From Jaapia argillacea MUCL 33604 (lineage: Eukaryota; Basidiomycota; Agaricomycetes; Jaapiales; Jaapiaceae), in contig KL197740.1 of assembly GCA_000697665.1 (NCBI GenBank), positions 38,671 to 102,670 of the forward strand: a stretch of 64,000 nucleotides of DNA, read 5' to 3'. Position 1 is the first letter of the stretch. Every line of letters begins with the position of its first letter. Positions 46,401 through 57,824 of this stretch are shown piece after piece. Both the position numbers and the translations under genes were made by a program. The notes beneath the pieces were generated by a model. The model saw only the letters and a list, made by a program, of their open reading frames with translations, ran no database searches and was not told the origin of the DNA.

Positions 46401-49308
46401 GACATTGTTAATTTAGAGTACCAAACATGGAATCGATGCAGACGAATGTTTAATCTCGTGTTTCCAGTCAAAATCGGCTGTAATGTCTCCATCTCCAACG
46501 TACATATTTAATCCAGGCAATCCACCAAGTCGCTTGTAAAGAGGATGTAAGGGGTCGATGGTGTACTTCATTAGCAGGAAGAAGACCATTGCTTGCCGAC
46601 CTGCATCTCCATCAGATGCGATGGACCATATTGGACCATACAGCGGTGCTCCGACCTGGTTCCACGACGAAATAACTGTTGTAAGTATCTGGGCAGACTC
46701 CTCAGGCGTCTCAGATTTACAGGTCAGAGATACGACAATCGGGAAGGCCCCACGAAGTTCGGTCCCAAACGATCCAAGAGCAATAACAGAGGCCTCTTTG
46801 CCATAGTGGATACGTCCATCAGCAAGGGCTTTTGCAATCAACTCAGCACTCTCCAGGGTGGTGAGTTGCATGGGGACGGAGGGTCCATGCTTCCGACAAA
46901 ATCCGCCTGCTGCATCAACATGGGGGAAGTAACATGCTTGTTCCTCCTGGCTAACCTCATCCCAGAAAACAGACATCCCTCGCCGAGGCAGACGAATGGG
47001 TTCGAGGGCTTGGGCCCTCTGCAGGAAGATTTCTCGCATATTGAACTGAATTTCTTCGGCAGTTGGTATGCCCAGACTGGGCATGATACGTGTAAACGTC
47101 CGGTTACGACGGAGTGTGGTGATGGAGGGAATTGCAATGTAATGATTGAGGGCGTAGAGTAGCTTACGTCCTCCAAGACGGGAAATAAGAACCGCCATAT
47201 CAGAATCTACATGCCCATACCCTCGCGCTTGATAATTGCCGAGAAGGGAGTCCTCAAGTCTCGAGATGATCGTTGATAGGCCAACACCCTCTTTCATTGC
47301 TTGACGAATGAGCTGTTGAATGCGAGGAATATCACCCCGTGCTACAGCCATCAAGAGACTCCGAGAGGTTTGTTGCCGCTGCATGAGCGAAGCACATTTT
47401 CGACCCAGGTTTAAGCTCTGCGACGAGTCAGTAAGACTTCCTCCAAAGTGTTAGGATGATCTGGCTTACCTCACGTTTCAAAGCCAGGATTGTCTGGTCC
47501 CGCTCCTTCAAGAGATCCCGAAGCTGCTCGTGTGTGAGGTACTTGTGGTTTGTATGAGCAGATACATGTCGAGCCATCACCGCGAGATGCTCAACCTCCT
47601 TAACAACCATCTGACATTGAGCACATGGACTGCCTTCCGAAATGGAGAGCAGAGTGCAATGGTCGGAGCGGACATGAAAATCATGGCTGTTTCGCTCAAC
47701 GGCGCAAAACCGGTAGCCAAGGCTCGATGGGTCAAATCCGTGGCGCTGGAAGGGATATGTTTCGAAGAAGTGATCCTTGGGCCAATTGAGCGGGATTCCG
47801 AGACATTCGATAAGGGAAGAGGAAACATGGGATGCTGGTGGCGAAAATGGTGGCGGAGGTGGCAGAGGTGGCGGAGGAGGTGGTGGTAGCAATGGTGGTA
47901 TATCGGTCATGATGCCGTCGAAGTTCCTTAAAAATGATATGGATAAGTATCGCAGACACCAAAGATCGTGTCAAAAACCCTTACATTAATGAATCCATGT
48001 CCGACATCTGAGTGTCCCCAAAGTCGCAAGGTGCTACAGTCACTGGTACTAGGTGGCCTTGGTTGGATATGAAAGGAATGGGGGCGGCGTGGAACAATCG
48101 GGGACCAGAGTGTGGTTGCAGAAGTGGTAATATGGGAAATAGGGCCTCTCGAGCAGCTCACGTTTGAGAAAGTGTGGCCTCCTGACCACGAACACGACAC
48201 TTCAAACTCGACATATGGTTTTGAAGAGGGCCCATGTTCATCCCACAGGAACCTGTCGTGATCCACTCAGAACAAGTAGGGCAGACAACACGGTATGTTC
48301 CATTGTTGGTATTAGTGTCCCAAGTAAGGTTCACTGCTTGAAGCGAAAAAGACGACGCGGCCGGCGCGTCGAGTTGGGTAGGAAGGGGGAGGGGTTGAGA
48401 GAATGGAGGCGGAAGATCTGGTGGGGACCAAACTGATGTGGAATCTAAGAGGGGGGAGAAATCCGGGTTTAAAGAATGACTGGTGGGAGAGATGGCGTTG
48501 CTTCGATAGGCCGAAGCACTGGAGTCATTGGGTACTGGAATCGAAAGGAGTGAAGGAAAACAGCCTTGAGTGAAGGCTTCGGATGTGTGGCCAGGAAATT
48601 GGAAGGGCGTATTTTGATCGTCAACCGCCATGGCCTGACAGCTGGTGACCGGAAATGTGAGCGCGTCTTGCAATTCACGAGATCCATCAAACTCGAAATT
48701 GGTGAGGTTTTTATTTGCGTAACCATCTAGAAAGGAAGGATCTAGTTGACCAAGACCTGGCCAAGAGGGTTGTGGAGTTCGTGGGGAATTAAAGAGCGAG
48801 GACGAGTGAGGGGGCTTCCAACCCAAACGTGGCGAACATTCGTGCAAGGGAAAGGTGTCTTCGGAGCCATTGAGAGATATGGACGAAGAGATAGGCTCAT
48901 CGTCAAACATATATGTTATGCGCAATGACAGCCATACGCAATGACGCCGCCATCCACTGACAAGAGACAAACGGCGAACTACAGAGGAAAGGGCGGGATT
49001 TGCACATGGAGGCAAATTCCACGCCACCCTTCCACGTGTCATCCACATTCCACGAAATCGTCAATTTCATCAGTTTCAGGTTGTCGAAAAGGCTCGTTAT
49101 TGGACAGGTGTACACTGGGACCTCATGACCTTAGCATTACATCTCCAATTTCAGCATATCTGAAGCTCAGCAAAAGTTTTGAGAAAATGGGCAAAATGTC
49201 GCGAGTGTGGCTGAAAAAAGACCCCGGGCACCACTAGGCTATCCACCTGTCAAGAGGACGATGTACCCGATTCAGATCTTGTCCACCTCTTGTTCTGTCC
49301 ACCTCTTG
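43245..49308 (-). mobile_element. long DNA transposon copy, candidate P/THAP9-like
   Basis: Left terminus CAAGAGGTGGACAGAA at 43,245-43,260 and right terminus TTCTGTCCACCTCTTG at 49,293-49,308, perfect 16-bp inverts. Just inside the right end the 13-bp terminus is repeated (TGTCCACCTCTTG-like at 49,280-49,292). The single gene occupies nearly the whole length on the minus strand. It looks potentially complete. Confidence 0.8.
43538..48910 (-). CDS. large transposase, candidate P/THAP9-like
   Basis: A multi-exon minus-strand gene. Exon 1 from ATG 48,910 (MFDDEPISSSISLNG) is Ser/Pro-rich and ends near 48,160 in a zinc-finger-like block (VVCPTCSEWITTGSCGMN ... HMSSLKC). The exon near 47,910-47,470 has a poly-Pro run and CAQCQMVVKEVEHLAVMARH. 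The exon near 47,420-46,440 has a catalytic-core block (FPHVDAAGGF, IASDGDAGRQAMVFF, DFDWKHEIK). The exon from about 46,410 to 44,363 gives ARLLRTQQGMLVGDTIIN and WMGDDRLEVLFGRLRMQGGH followed by NPNFNFKQL. Downstream exons give HVGTHILWAMRGVEEA, then MPCGFCGRSG, and a Cys/His tail with CTIPGC and HIRTAHPGY ending at 43,538. The order DWKH, LLR..G and LE.LF...R..GGHN..F parallels P-element/THAP9 transposases; hAT and KDZ signatures were not seen. Roughly 1,600-1,700 residues; exon borders are approximate. Confidence 0.65.
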
Positions 49309-49316
49309 CTCCGAGT
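49309..49316. repeat. 8-bp target-site duplication, right
   Basis: CTCCGAGT directly follows the terminus TGTCCACCTCTTG. It is identical to the left octamer. Confidence 0.9.
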
Positions 49317-49620
49317 CATCCAAGTCCTCACGTCACGTGGTCCCTTGCACGTGCTGTCAGCGAAACTGCATTCCTGATTTTTTTCCGCTGTAGGGCTCAG
49401 ATAGTTGTGTGGTTGCGCAAGCGTACATAGATGCGGCGTCACCCCCATACAACGCTGTTACTTTGGAGACTTAGAAAGTCAACAAAAAGTTTTGGGAAAA
49501 CGCAAGGAAAGGTGATGGACTAAAAGTGGCTGAAGGTTGACCCCGGACACCACCTGGTACCCAGTGTCAGGAATGATCCCGATCCACATCTGGTCCATCT
49601 CAGCTTGGCTCTCGTTCCGC
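49317..49620 (+). repeat. duplicated segment, paralogue of 4,690-4,995
   Basis: It continues the kinase-like duplication after the transposon. The order CACGTCACGTGG, ATAGTTGTGTGGTTGCG, CTGTTACTTTGGAGA, AAAGTCAACAAAAAG and CCAGTGTCAGGAATGATC is the same as on the minus strand of copy 1. Homology fades after about 49,620. Confidence 0.8.
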
Positions 49621-52600
49621 TCGGAGGTCAAAGCCATTGTCGCCCTAGTTGCGCACCTGCTGGGACTATCTTTGTTTTCCCTACGCAGTCACGACCGTCG
49701 TCCATGTCCTTCGTCTCTCCAGCCTCGTCCGCCTGTCGCCAGCTCCGCGCCCGAACATGGGTTTGTCACTAGAATCATCTCTCTCGCGTCTCAACGTTCA
49801 CAGGAGCCAACATTTCCGTCGCCGAGAGGTACAGTTCGGACTTAGGGAATCAATTCCAGCCGAGGATCAGGTGCCTAGAAAGGCGTTGGAATGACTGCCA
49901 CTGAACTCATGGCAAGCGAAGTTGAGAAGGAAAAGTCGTCGCTACTGCCGCTGTCGGGAAAACACCAAGACCACTAGATCATTATGATCACGCCACCATA
50001 TCGTGGCCTGTGTTGGTTTAGTTCCTATCGGTATATCGGATCAACTGTAGTGAGTCCAAGTCTCAAGACCTCGGAGAATATGCCGAACTTCCTCTTTCAA
50101 GGATTCCAGCCATGCCTCTCATTCTCCCAAGGCCTGATGATACCAGCCGGCTACGTGATAGCACGATGTACGTATTTTTCCTTATCGCCGCCTGGTGAAC
50201 CTTGACCTGATGGTTTCAACCGCCGTAGCTTTTCTCTAGTTTTCTCCGTTATCCCCTGATTTCTCAGCCCAAGGGAGCCGCCGCCTCTAGTGAGTCCTAC
50301 CTCTACAACCTGGATTCATCGTGGGCAGAATCTCGGGGCCTATCCAAATGTCTCGTCGTGGATTGCGTCCTGGCGTCATGACTGACAGTAACAACGCCTC
50401 AGAGTCGCCGGTCTTTCTTGTTCAAGTCAGCCGCCGGGCCGAGTTGGGGACTCTCAGTGGCACATCAAGGATTCCGCACATTTCCCGAAGATTCCGGTCC
50501 TCGCCCATTGAGCGTGTCTCAATATTGAATCCACTATTAAGGGAGCTATGGGCGTCCCACGAGCCCTCCCTATATTACCCTCGGTATGTGCATCTTCCTC
50601 GTCGTCCGCGGGCTTCATCCATTCTTCTCAGACATGAATGCAAACTCATCGCATGAATGTTGATAACGTTCTTGTTTAGTGATCGACTAGTCACCCACCC
50701 AGCCATGACCAACGCCAACAACGACCCCAATTTTAGATCCAGCTGGTATCCTCAATTTACTCTATGGATCTTACGTGGTTTCTCAACCTTCTTGCTCCGT
50801 TTCACTTGCTGCGTCGGTAATCGCCTTGAAATCAGTTGAAAACTCGGCAAGATCCTTATGTATGTGTCGGGCCTGTGGCTTTCACTTTGCGGCAGGTTCA
50901 ATTTTTCCATCTGTGGCTGCTACACTATCTGATCCTCGGACGCCATGTCACCTTGCTCTGCGAAATGCTATTTCCACGCAGTTTGGTCATCCGCCTACAC
51001 GTTCTGTTCATCCCCCCCAAAAACGGTACTCACGGTGTTGAGAGTCTTCCGGTGCTAAATCAATACGCGCCTAGATACCTCTCTCCACTTTATGCTATGA
51101 GCCCTTATCGTCATTCCTCGGAGTTTGCACCATAACCCTCTCCGCGGGCGAGTGGTCTGTCTGCACGGCACGCTCGGAGTTCCTCGCCCGCTGGTCAGCC
51201 ATCAGCTACCGTCATGTATCACTGTTGACCTACTCGAGAGTTGCCCTGCCCTGCTAGGTTTCGATGCAGCGGAGATCTTCGAAACTCTCCCGCGGATATT
51301 ACAAGGCTGAAGCTCTGCACCAACCCTCCCCTCGGTAACACCCTCCGGGAATCTCTTTGCGCCATTCTGGAGCTCATGGCCTTGGCATGCCCATCGCTGA
51401 GCGTCTCGCGAATTTCAAATTTCTTCACTCGTAACTATATGCTAGCCTTGTCCTCGGGATCGTGACCTGTGGATGGATGGACGACCTCGAGGAACACACG
51501 ACCATATCGGTTTTGTTCTGAACCAGCACCAGTGCGACGACGTCCCAGTGCATATGTCATTTTCATCCCTCGTGCTTGAAACCAATTTCAACACTCGCGG
51601 CTGTCTACATCCGTGATGAATCGAACTCGTGTTTTCCAAGTCCTTTTCGTTCCGGCCGCTTATTTGTCATTTTCTACGAAATCGCTGCACACGAGAATGC
51701 ATTTCCCCTGAACTCTCAGAGCCCGATGCCTGTATCCGCGGCTGCGAGGGCGGTTTGGGATTGTAGGCTAGTCGCCATAATCGTTCTACAAAGTCTCATG
51801 TATGGGCGAGTTCAACTCATACCCGCGGCGCTTTATCCCTCGGCATTCTGACTGCTCACTGAGCAACTGAACTTGCTACTTCTAAGCTCCTCGGAAGTCA
51901 GCCTTTCGCCATTCCATGGCTGCGCGGTCGTCGAGACCTATCCTTGCCAAACCATTCTCGTCGGGGTTAACTTTTGCTCCCTGGACTTTTCTTGCACTGG
52001 GAACCACGGAATCCGAGCTCAATCTCCCATTCACCCGAGGCCTCGAGGACGTCCGACTCTGGCCAGTTCAAGACATAGGACACCATCCACGACTTTACTC
52101 AAATCGTTATTGTCTCGACAAACGTTGTACTATACATCCTTCTCCTGTCGGACATCATCCAACACCGCGGTCAGCGTGAGCCCTCGGGGTATGTGCATTC
52201 TTCACTTATCCGCGGGCTGCGAGGGTGGTTTTGTAGGGCTCATCGCCACAGCATACCAATCGTTCGCCGGAACATTAGTGTTTTAGCAGCGTTTGTGATC
52301 GAGTAATCCTCGTCTCGGTACGTTTTGTCTGATCTATGACGTTCAACGATCCTTCTCCTCAAGATTGGATCTATGCTTGAGGTTATGTTCATTCACTCGA
52401 ATGGTAGCTTATTTGAGTCCGAAGGCTAACTCTAATTGTTCCTTATTGTTGTCTCGCCGTTGCGTAGACATGTTATTGTTTCGACAGCAGTCCCAATTTG
52501 CATTTGCAGCCCAGATCAGTACCACTGCTGTCACTGGTTCCTTCACTGACCTGACGAAGCTATTTGATCCTCGGAATGCTGAATCCACCTTGTCCTCGGC

Positions 52601-54128
52601 CGCGAGGGCCCTTGTCTCTCTGCAGTTCACACCGCCACACAACAAGATTCAGTATCGCGGGAAGCCTTATTGTTATGAGTTGGGTTTCTGAACTGACACC
52701 TCCTCGTCCCGGTGCGTTTTGCCCGATCCTAGCGTTGGCCTCCCATTTGATCCTCGGAAATGAAGGCTACAATAACTCTACCCTCCTTCAGGTGGTGGGT
52801 GTGGTTGGGGTTATGTACAGTCATCCGATCGCTACCCTACACGAGGACTGTTACCTCCGAGTCGCCCCATCTCTCATTGTCAAGGCTTATTGTTTCGACA
52901 CTGGTCTTACCACCCCTCCGGCCAGACTCACAACCACCTCGACTATCTGATCCTCGCCTCCCTCGGCTGCGACAGCTCAACCCTCGTTCCTACTATGAGG
53001 TCATCCAGATTGAGACCACATCTATGAATCATCCATGCGAAGCCAAGGTAACACGTCAAGTTTCGAAAATACCAAATACTAGTGCTATAATGTTCCGCGG
53101 ATAGGTATGCGAGGCAATTCACTCAGGAGCACGGTTTCCACTAGTTATGAGCTCCTTATTGTTCTGCACAAGCGTGCACGCCCCATCGACTCAGTTATTC
53201 TAGATGACCGGGATGCTCTTACCAAGTTGGGTTCGACTCGGCCGCGGGAGAAGCAAGCTCCCTCCTCATTGTCTAGCACACGGCGGCACTTTTGCGATTC
53301 ATCCCGAGGGCAATGTATGTTATCTTGGGAAGTTCAGGCTCGTGTACCTTACAGCCGAGTAGCTTGCGGGGTGGCGTTGAGCATGTGTACGAAGGATGGA
53401 GAAATAGACTTGACCTCTTTGCTCCTAGTAGGCGGACAGTACATTAGTCATGGTTGTCGCTGGGTTTGGGGTTTTACGCACCATCCCCGGCCATCGGCCG
53501 ACGCATGCGTGTTGTTCGTTACGCTATGGTATCGTTTAGAGGCCGAAGGTGAGCAGCAATCTCATTTGGGGAAGTCCGAGTCGGAGTCCTGCCAATAGAG
53601 AGCTTCTGTCGATACAGTGATGTTTGGCTTTAGCCGTTGTTCGCTCGAGAGACATCGAGCTCACCCGAATATTTTGGGTTTTCAGATTACTCTCTGTGAT
53701 GCACGAGGCAAAACCTGTCTCACAAAAGAAACAAAAAGAAACAAAAAGGAGAAGAGATGTCGGGTAGATATGGAGAAGCTGCTAGCGGCGATTTCCTGCC
53801 ACGTGTACGCGAGATATGTGAATGCCCTTATACTTCCTCGGAGTTGATCCATGCTATCCGCGGATATGGAACCAGATTGGCACCATTTGCGAACTGAGTT
53901 TGGCCAGGGCGACGGCAACGCTCTCAGCGGCCGTCCCGCATGACTGGCACGCATGCACTGCTTTCCCGCCAACTCTCATTTGCGAGTGAGAAAGCCGAGG
54001 ACATGAACTTCCGAACCTTGTCTTTCCTTGCCCTTTTGCAGCGGTCCGATCACCTTCTGGACAGTTATAAACCCCTCGTCCCTCGCTCCATTCCTCACTT
54101 CATCCCCCTTACGACCAGCGAAACCAAC
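49621..54128. other. unassigned CG-rich region with recurring words
   Basis: No recognised gene in 4.5 kb; the longest frame (163 codons at 53,107-53,598) has no known motif. Words such as GATCCTCGG (near 50,931, 52,567, 52,750), GCGAGGG (near 51,747, 52,228, 52,603) and TTATTGTTTCGACA (near 52,472, 52,888) recur. Two stretches near 52,306 and 52,699, about 393 bp apart, share CCTCGTC(C/T)CGGT(A/G)CG and the sequence after it. This looks like an old, diverged repeat array rather than a gene. Confidence 0.35.
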
Positions 54129-54867
54129 ATGACAGCCACTCGAGCTATTCTCATCCTCGTCCAAGCCATTGCTAACCAGCTGGCTACGACCTCACCCAAC
54201 AAGAGCCATTCTCATACGAAATACTACACGAACCAGAACTGGCTGCTTCAAATGGCACCGTTATTCTTTGTGGTAAGTCTCATAAGCTCTGCTACACCAC
54301 TTTACCTGATTGCCGCCCTTATAGCTGCAACAACCCGCTGTATGGATCCTCACGTTGTTAGAGATCCTGACGGCGTTCCCTGGTCTCACCACACCGACGA
54401 CACCGGCCACCATCTGTCCCGCCAAACCCATGCCATCCCTCCTCCCCACCCCTTTCTTCTACGCCGGAATTGCCTTGTCCGTCATCGGCGCCCTCATCCG
54501 AGTCACTTGCTACCGAACCCTCGGTTCACAATTCACCTTCGACCTCTCCATCGCAGAGAACCATAAACTCATCCAGTCAGATTTATACGGCTGGGTCCGT
54601 CACCCATCTTACACGGGCTCGATGTGCCTTATCTCCGGTCTCACTCTCGTCCACTTGACGAACGGAGGCTGGTTGGTGCAGTGCGGTTGGGTTCAGCCGT
54701 GGAGTATCGGCGTTTTGGCTTGGTGGGCGATTTGGTGGTCGTATTATATCGCTGTTGCGATTACCAGGGGACACGCTGAGGACGATCAATTGAGGAAGGT
54801 GTTCAAGAAGGAGTGGGAGGAGTATGCCAGCAGGGTGCCTTGGTGGTTTGTCCCCGGGCTCGTTTGA
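54129..54867 (+). CDS. isoprenylcysteine carboxyl methyltransferase-family protein
   Basis: Two exons (54,129-54,272 and 54,325-54,867) are joined across a 52-bp intron in frame and give 228 residues. The protein is a multi-pass membrane methyltransferase of the ICMT/STE14 type, which methylates the C-terminal prenylcysteine of CAAX proteins at the ER. Landmarks are four to five hydrophobic helices, TCYRTLGSQFTFDLSI, HKLIQSDLYGWVRHPSYTGS (the SAM-binding RHPxY motif) and, at the end, RGHAEDDQLRKVFKKEWEEY followed by VPWWFVPGLV. The E..L...F..EW..Y....P..F/IP tail is typical of the family. It is shorter at the N-terminus than yeast Ste14, and Agaricomycetes have several paralogues, so it may not be the STE14 orthologue. 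The phospholipid methyltransferases are a related alternative. Confidence 0.82.
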
Positions 54868-55211
54868 GTGGGAAAAATGGTCTGAGGGGTTCTCTGCCGT
54901 TCGAACAGTCATTGTACATAGGCTCCTCTTGTTCGATTTTCGATGAAGGCGGGTGCAAGTTGTCGTAGATATGTGCAACTACCGAAGTTTTTTTTTTTTT
55001 GCTTTGTCATCATTGGGGGGTCGCTTTCAAATTATGGGTGCTTCAGAAGAAAATAAAGAAAATATGAGCACCGAGCATTAGCGAGTGTTTTATGTGATAC
55101 AACTCGGGCAGACTGGCAGGGAAGCAAGAGGAAAGGGTCCAGCGGGAGACCGGTCCATCAGAAGGTCCAAGGCTGGGTCCATCGTCCCACCGGCAAATTT
55201 ATCAGATAACA
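54868..55211. other. intergenic region
   Basis: It holds the 3' UTR of the methyltransferase gene, a T-run of 13 bases near 54,989, and the upstream region of TAH18. No other element is seen. Confidence 0.4.
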
Positions 55212-57540
55212 ATGTTGAACGATGCAGATCACCAAGGTCCCGACCCCGACCCTCGTTCCCTCTTGATTCTCTACGCTACAGAAACCGGAACTGCTCAAGA
55301 TGCTGCAGATCGTATCGCTCGAAATTGTCGCAGGATACATTTTCAATGTCGGGTCGTCAATATGGATGACTATCCTCTCGTGAGTATTTTTCTCGCTTTC
55401 CGACTCACGTCTTCAAAATTCTGAGTGGGACGGTTAATCTTTATTATTTTGGAATTAGGAAGAACTAGTTTCTGAAGATTTGATTGTCTTCGTCGTTTCT
55501 ACCACTGGAACGGGTATCGAGCCTCGTTCAATGACTCCCCTTTGGACTATGCTCCTTCGGTCGGACCTCCCAACCGATCTCTTTGAGGATATGCAGTTTG
55601 CAGTTTTCGGGTTGGGAGACACATCGTACGAAAAATTTTGTTGGCCTGCGAAGAAGTTGAGTAGACGGCTGGAGAGTCTTGGAGCCGTGGAGATTTGTGC
55701 GAGAGGGGAAGGGGATGAGCAACATGACCTTGGGTGAGTTTCTTAGTGTCTTTTCACCTGGGAACAGAATATTTATGTGTTCGTTTCTGCGTAGGATAGA
55801 CGGAGCTCTCCTTCCTTGGATATCAAAGTTGATTGACGCCCTTCTCACGATCTATCCCCTCCCGCCAGGGCTAGAGATCGACCGTCCAGACGTCCTCCCC
55901 CCAGCTCGAGTCTCACTGACAGTGGTCCCAGCTTCCGCCCTTCACGAAGCATCTGACCCACTTCAACTCGACGATGGATATCACACCGCTACCCTCACCT
56001 CCAACTTCCGGATCACTGCGGAAGATTGGTGGCAAGATGTCCGACATTTCGAATTCGATTTCGAAGATGACATCAAGTGAGTTCATTTCGTAGCCGATCA
56101 ACTGCGAGCCGACCTCAAGTGCCTGTTAGGTACAGACCTGGAGATGTTGCTGTGATACACCCTGAGGTGTCACACTCGGACGTGGAGAAGTCTTTGGTTA
56201 GTCTTGGTTGGGAGGCTATCGCCGATGAGCCGTTTCAGGTTCAGCAGACGCTAGGAGGTGAGAATGTTTTTAGTCGGTCTTGGTATATGCTGATATTTGA
56301 ACCGTCCAGACCAAACGTTACCTGACCATTTACCGAAAGTCACTACTCTCCGAGCCATTCTAATTCGCCACATCAACGTTAACGACGTCCCGCGCCGTTC
56401 GTTTTTTGAGTTTCTACGACATTTCGTTACAGATGAACTGGAACGGGAGAAATTAGACGATTTTCTCTCGGATGAGGGTGCTGTGAGTCCCATACAATGT
56501 GTTCGTTTAGAATTCGAAGCTGATCATATCGCGACTTCCATAGGATGATTTATACGATTATTGCCATAGAGTTCGACGAACGATTAGAGAAGTGCTCGAA
56601 GAATTTCGGTCGGCGAAGATACCTAGGGAATATGTATTCGACGTGTTCCCACCTATGAGGCCTAGGGAGTTCTCCATAGCCAGCTCCGTGAAGGTATGTC
56701 ATTCAATAGGTTCACCTTCTAATGCATCGCCTGACCTATTCTGCAGAGACACCCCAAGAAAATCCAGCTATGTGTCGCGATAGTACGATACAAGACCAGG
56801 TTAAAGATTCCAAGGAAGGGAGTGGCTACGTCTTATTTGGCGTCCCTGCGACTCGGTGAGCCATAGCGGAGTACCAGACTTTCTTTCTTTCTTATATGTT
56901 GTTTGTTAGGCGATCGGATACGAATAGGTCTACGGCGAGGCTTGATATCCCTCCCGTCGGAGCCCCATATACCTGTCATATGCGTTGGTCCAGGCACTGG
57001 TGTCGCTCCAATGCGCGCTGTTATAGAGGAGCGAATAGAGTTAGGCTCGACTGGTACATTCCTGGTCCCCTCGAATTCTTCGTTAGTGTCGCTGACGTTT
57101 CTGGCAGAAAATACCTTGTATTTTGGTTGTCGTTCAGCATCGAAAGATCAGCACTACGCTTCGGAGTGGTCGGGCTATGTCGATGGGCAAAATTTGAGGT
57201 ATCGTTCTGCGTGTTCTCGGGATGGGCCTGAAGGAGTGGCGAGGGTGTATGTTCAGGACCTTATTTTGCGCGATTCCAAGCGTGTATGGGAGATTTTATA
57301 TGAGAGGGAGGGATATCTATACATCTCTGGGTACGTGACTCCGTATTGTGTTGGTGCTGGGGAAAGTAGGAGGCTGATGATATTTGTTTTGAAAGGTCGT
57401 CCAATAAGATGCCTGCTGCTATTAGGGCTGCTGTGAGAAGTATTGCTCAAGTGGAAGGTGGAATGAGTGGGGATGATGTGAAGGAGTTTGTTGAAAATTT
57501 GGAGAGGGAGGGGAGGCTTGTTGAGGAATGTTGGAGTTAG
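55212..57540 (+). CDS. TAH18: NADPH-dependent diflavin reductase (TAH18/NDOR1)
   Basis: It passes electrons from NADPH via FAD and FMN to Dre2 in cytosolic iron-sulfur cluster assembly. The ATG at 55,212 is followed by a flavodoxin domain (LLILYATETGTAQDAADRIA; VVSTTGTGIEPRSMTPLW; FAVFGLGDTSYEKFCWPAKK). The FAD-binding domain has YRPGDVAVIHPE, PREYVFDVFPPMRPREFSIA and SSVK. The NADPH-binding domain has VGPGTGVAPMRAVIEER, LYFGCRSASKDQHYASEW, VYVQDLILRDSKRVWEILYE and YLYISGSSNKMPAAIRAAV, and it ends EECWS at 57,540. About eight introns of 50-60 bp are needed, and the length is about 590 residues, normal for the family. All three cofactor motifs are present. It lacks the membrane anchor of cytochrome P450 reductases. 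Confidence 0.92.
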
Positions 57541-57824
57541 ATGCTTTGAGCTTTTTGGAGTACTTACCTGGTCAAATGTTTGAGGGACGACCAGCGGCCT
57601 CGTTGAGCTCTCAACTCTGTGACCTACTGAATGATGTATCATGAGATTTGGCCCAAGTCATTTCGCTTTCGAACAGGCGGCGAGAAACCCTCAAGTTTTT
57701 AGAGTGACAGGAACAGTGTGACTCAGCGTGATCACTGGCATTTCGCGTTAACATTCCCTGGCTTCAGCCACCGTCCGCAACCCCATTACTTTCCCAATTC
57801 TCTCGTAGTATCTGACTGTGCAAC

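Larger units (their letters stand above)
41866..49308. mobile_element. composite DNA transposon, two copies tail to tail
   Basis: The outer ends are inverted: CAAGAGGTGGACA at 41,866-41,878 and TGTCCACCTCTTG at 49,296-49,308, flanked by the direct octamer CTCCGAGT. Inside are a 1.38-kb deletion derivative (41,866-43,244) and a 6.06-kb long copy (43,245-49,308) in opposite orientation. As a result, the outer roughly 880 bp on each side form long inverted repeats, and the centre is a palindrome. A single pair of target duplications round the whole implies it landed, or now behaves, as one unit. An 8-bp duplication fits the P, hAT and KDZ groups. Confidence 0.85.

Noticed and set aside
43245-49308. 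hAT or KDZ superfamily for the long DNA element
   Set aside because: The 8-bp duplication would fit, but the hAT C-terminal dimerisation block and the KDZ CxC domains were not seen, while P/THAP9-like blocks were. Left open as an alternative until searched.
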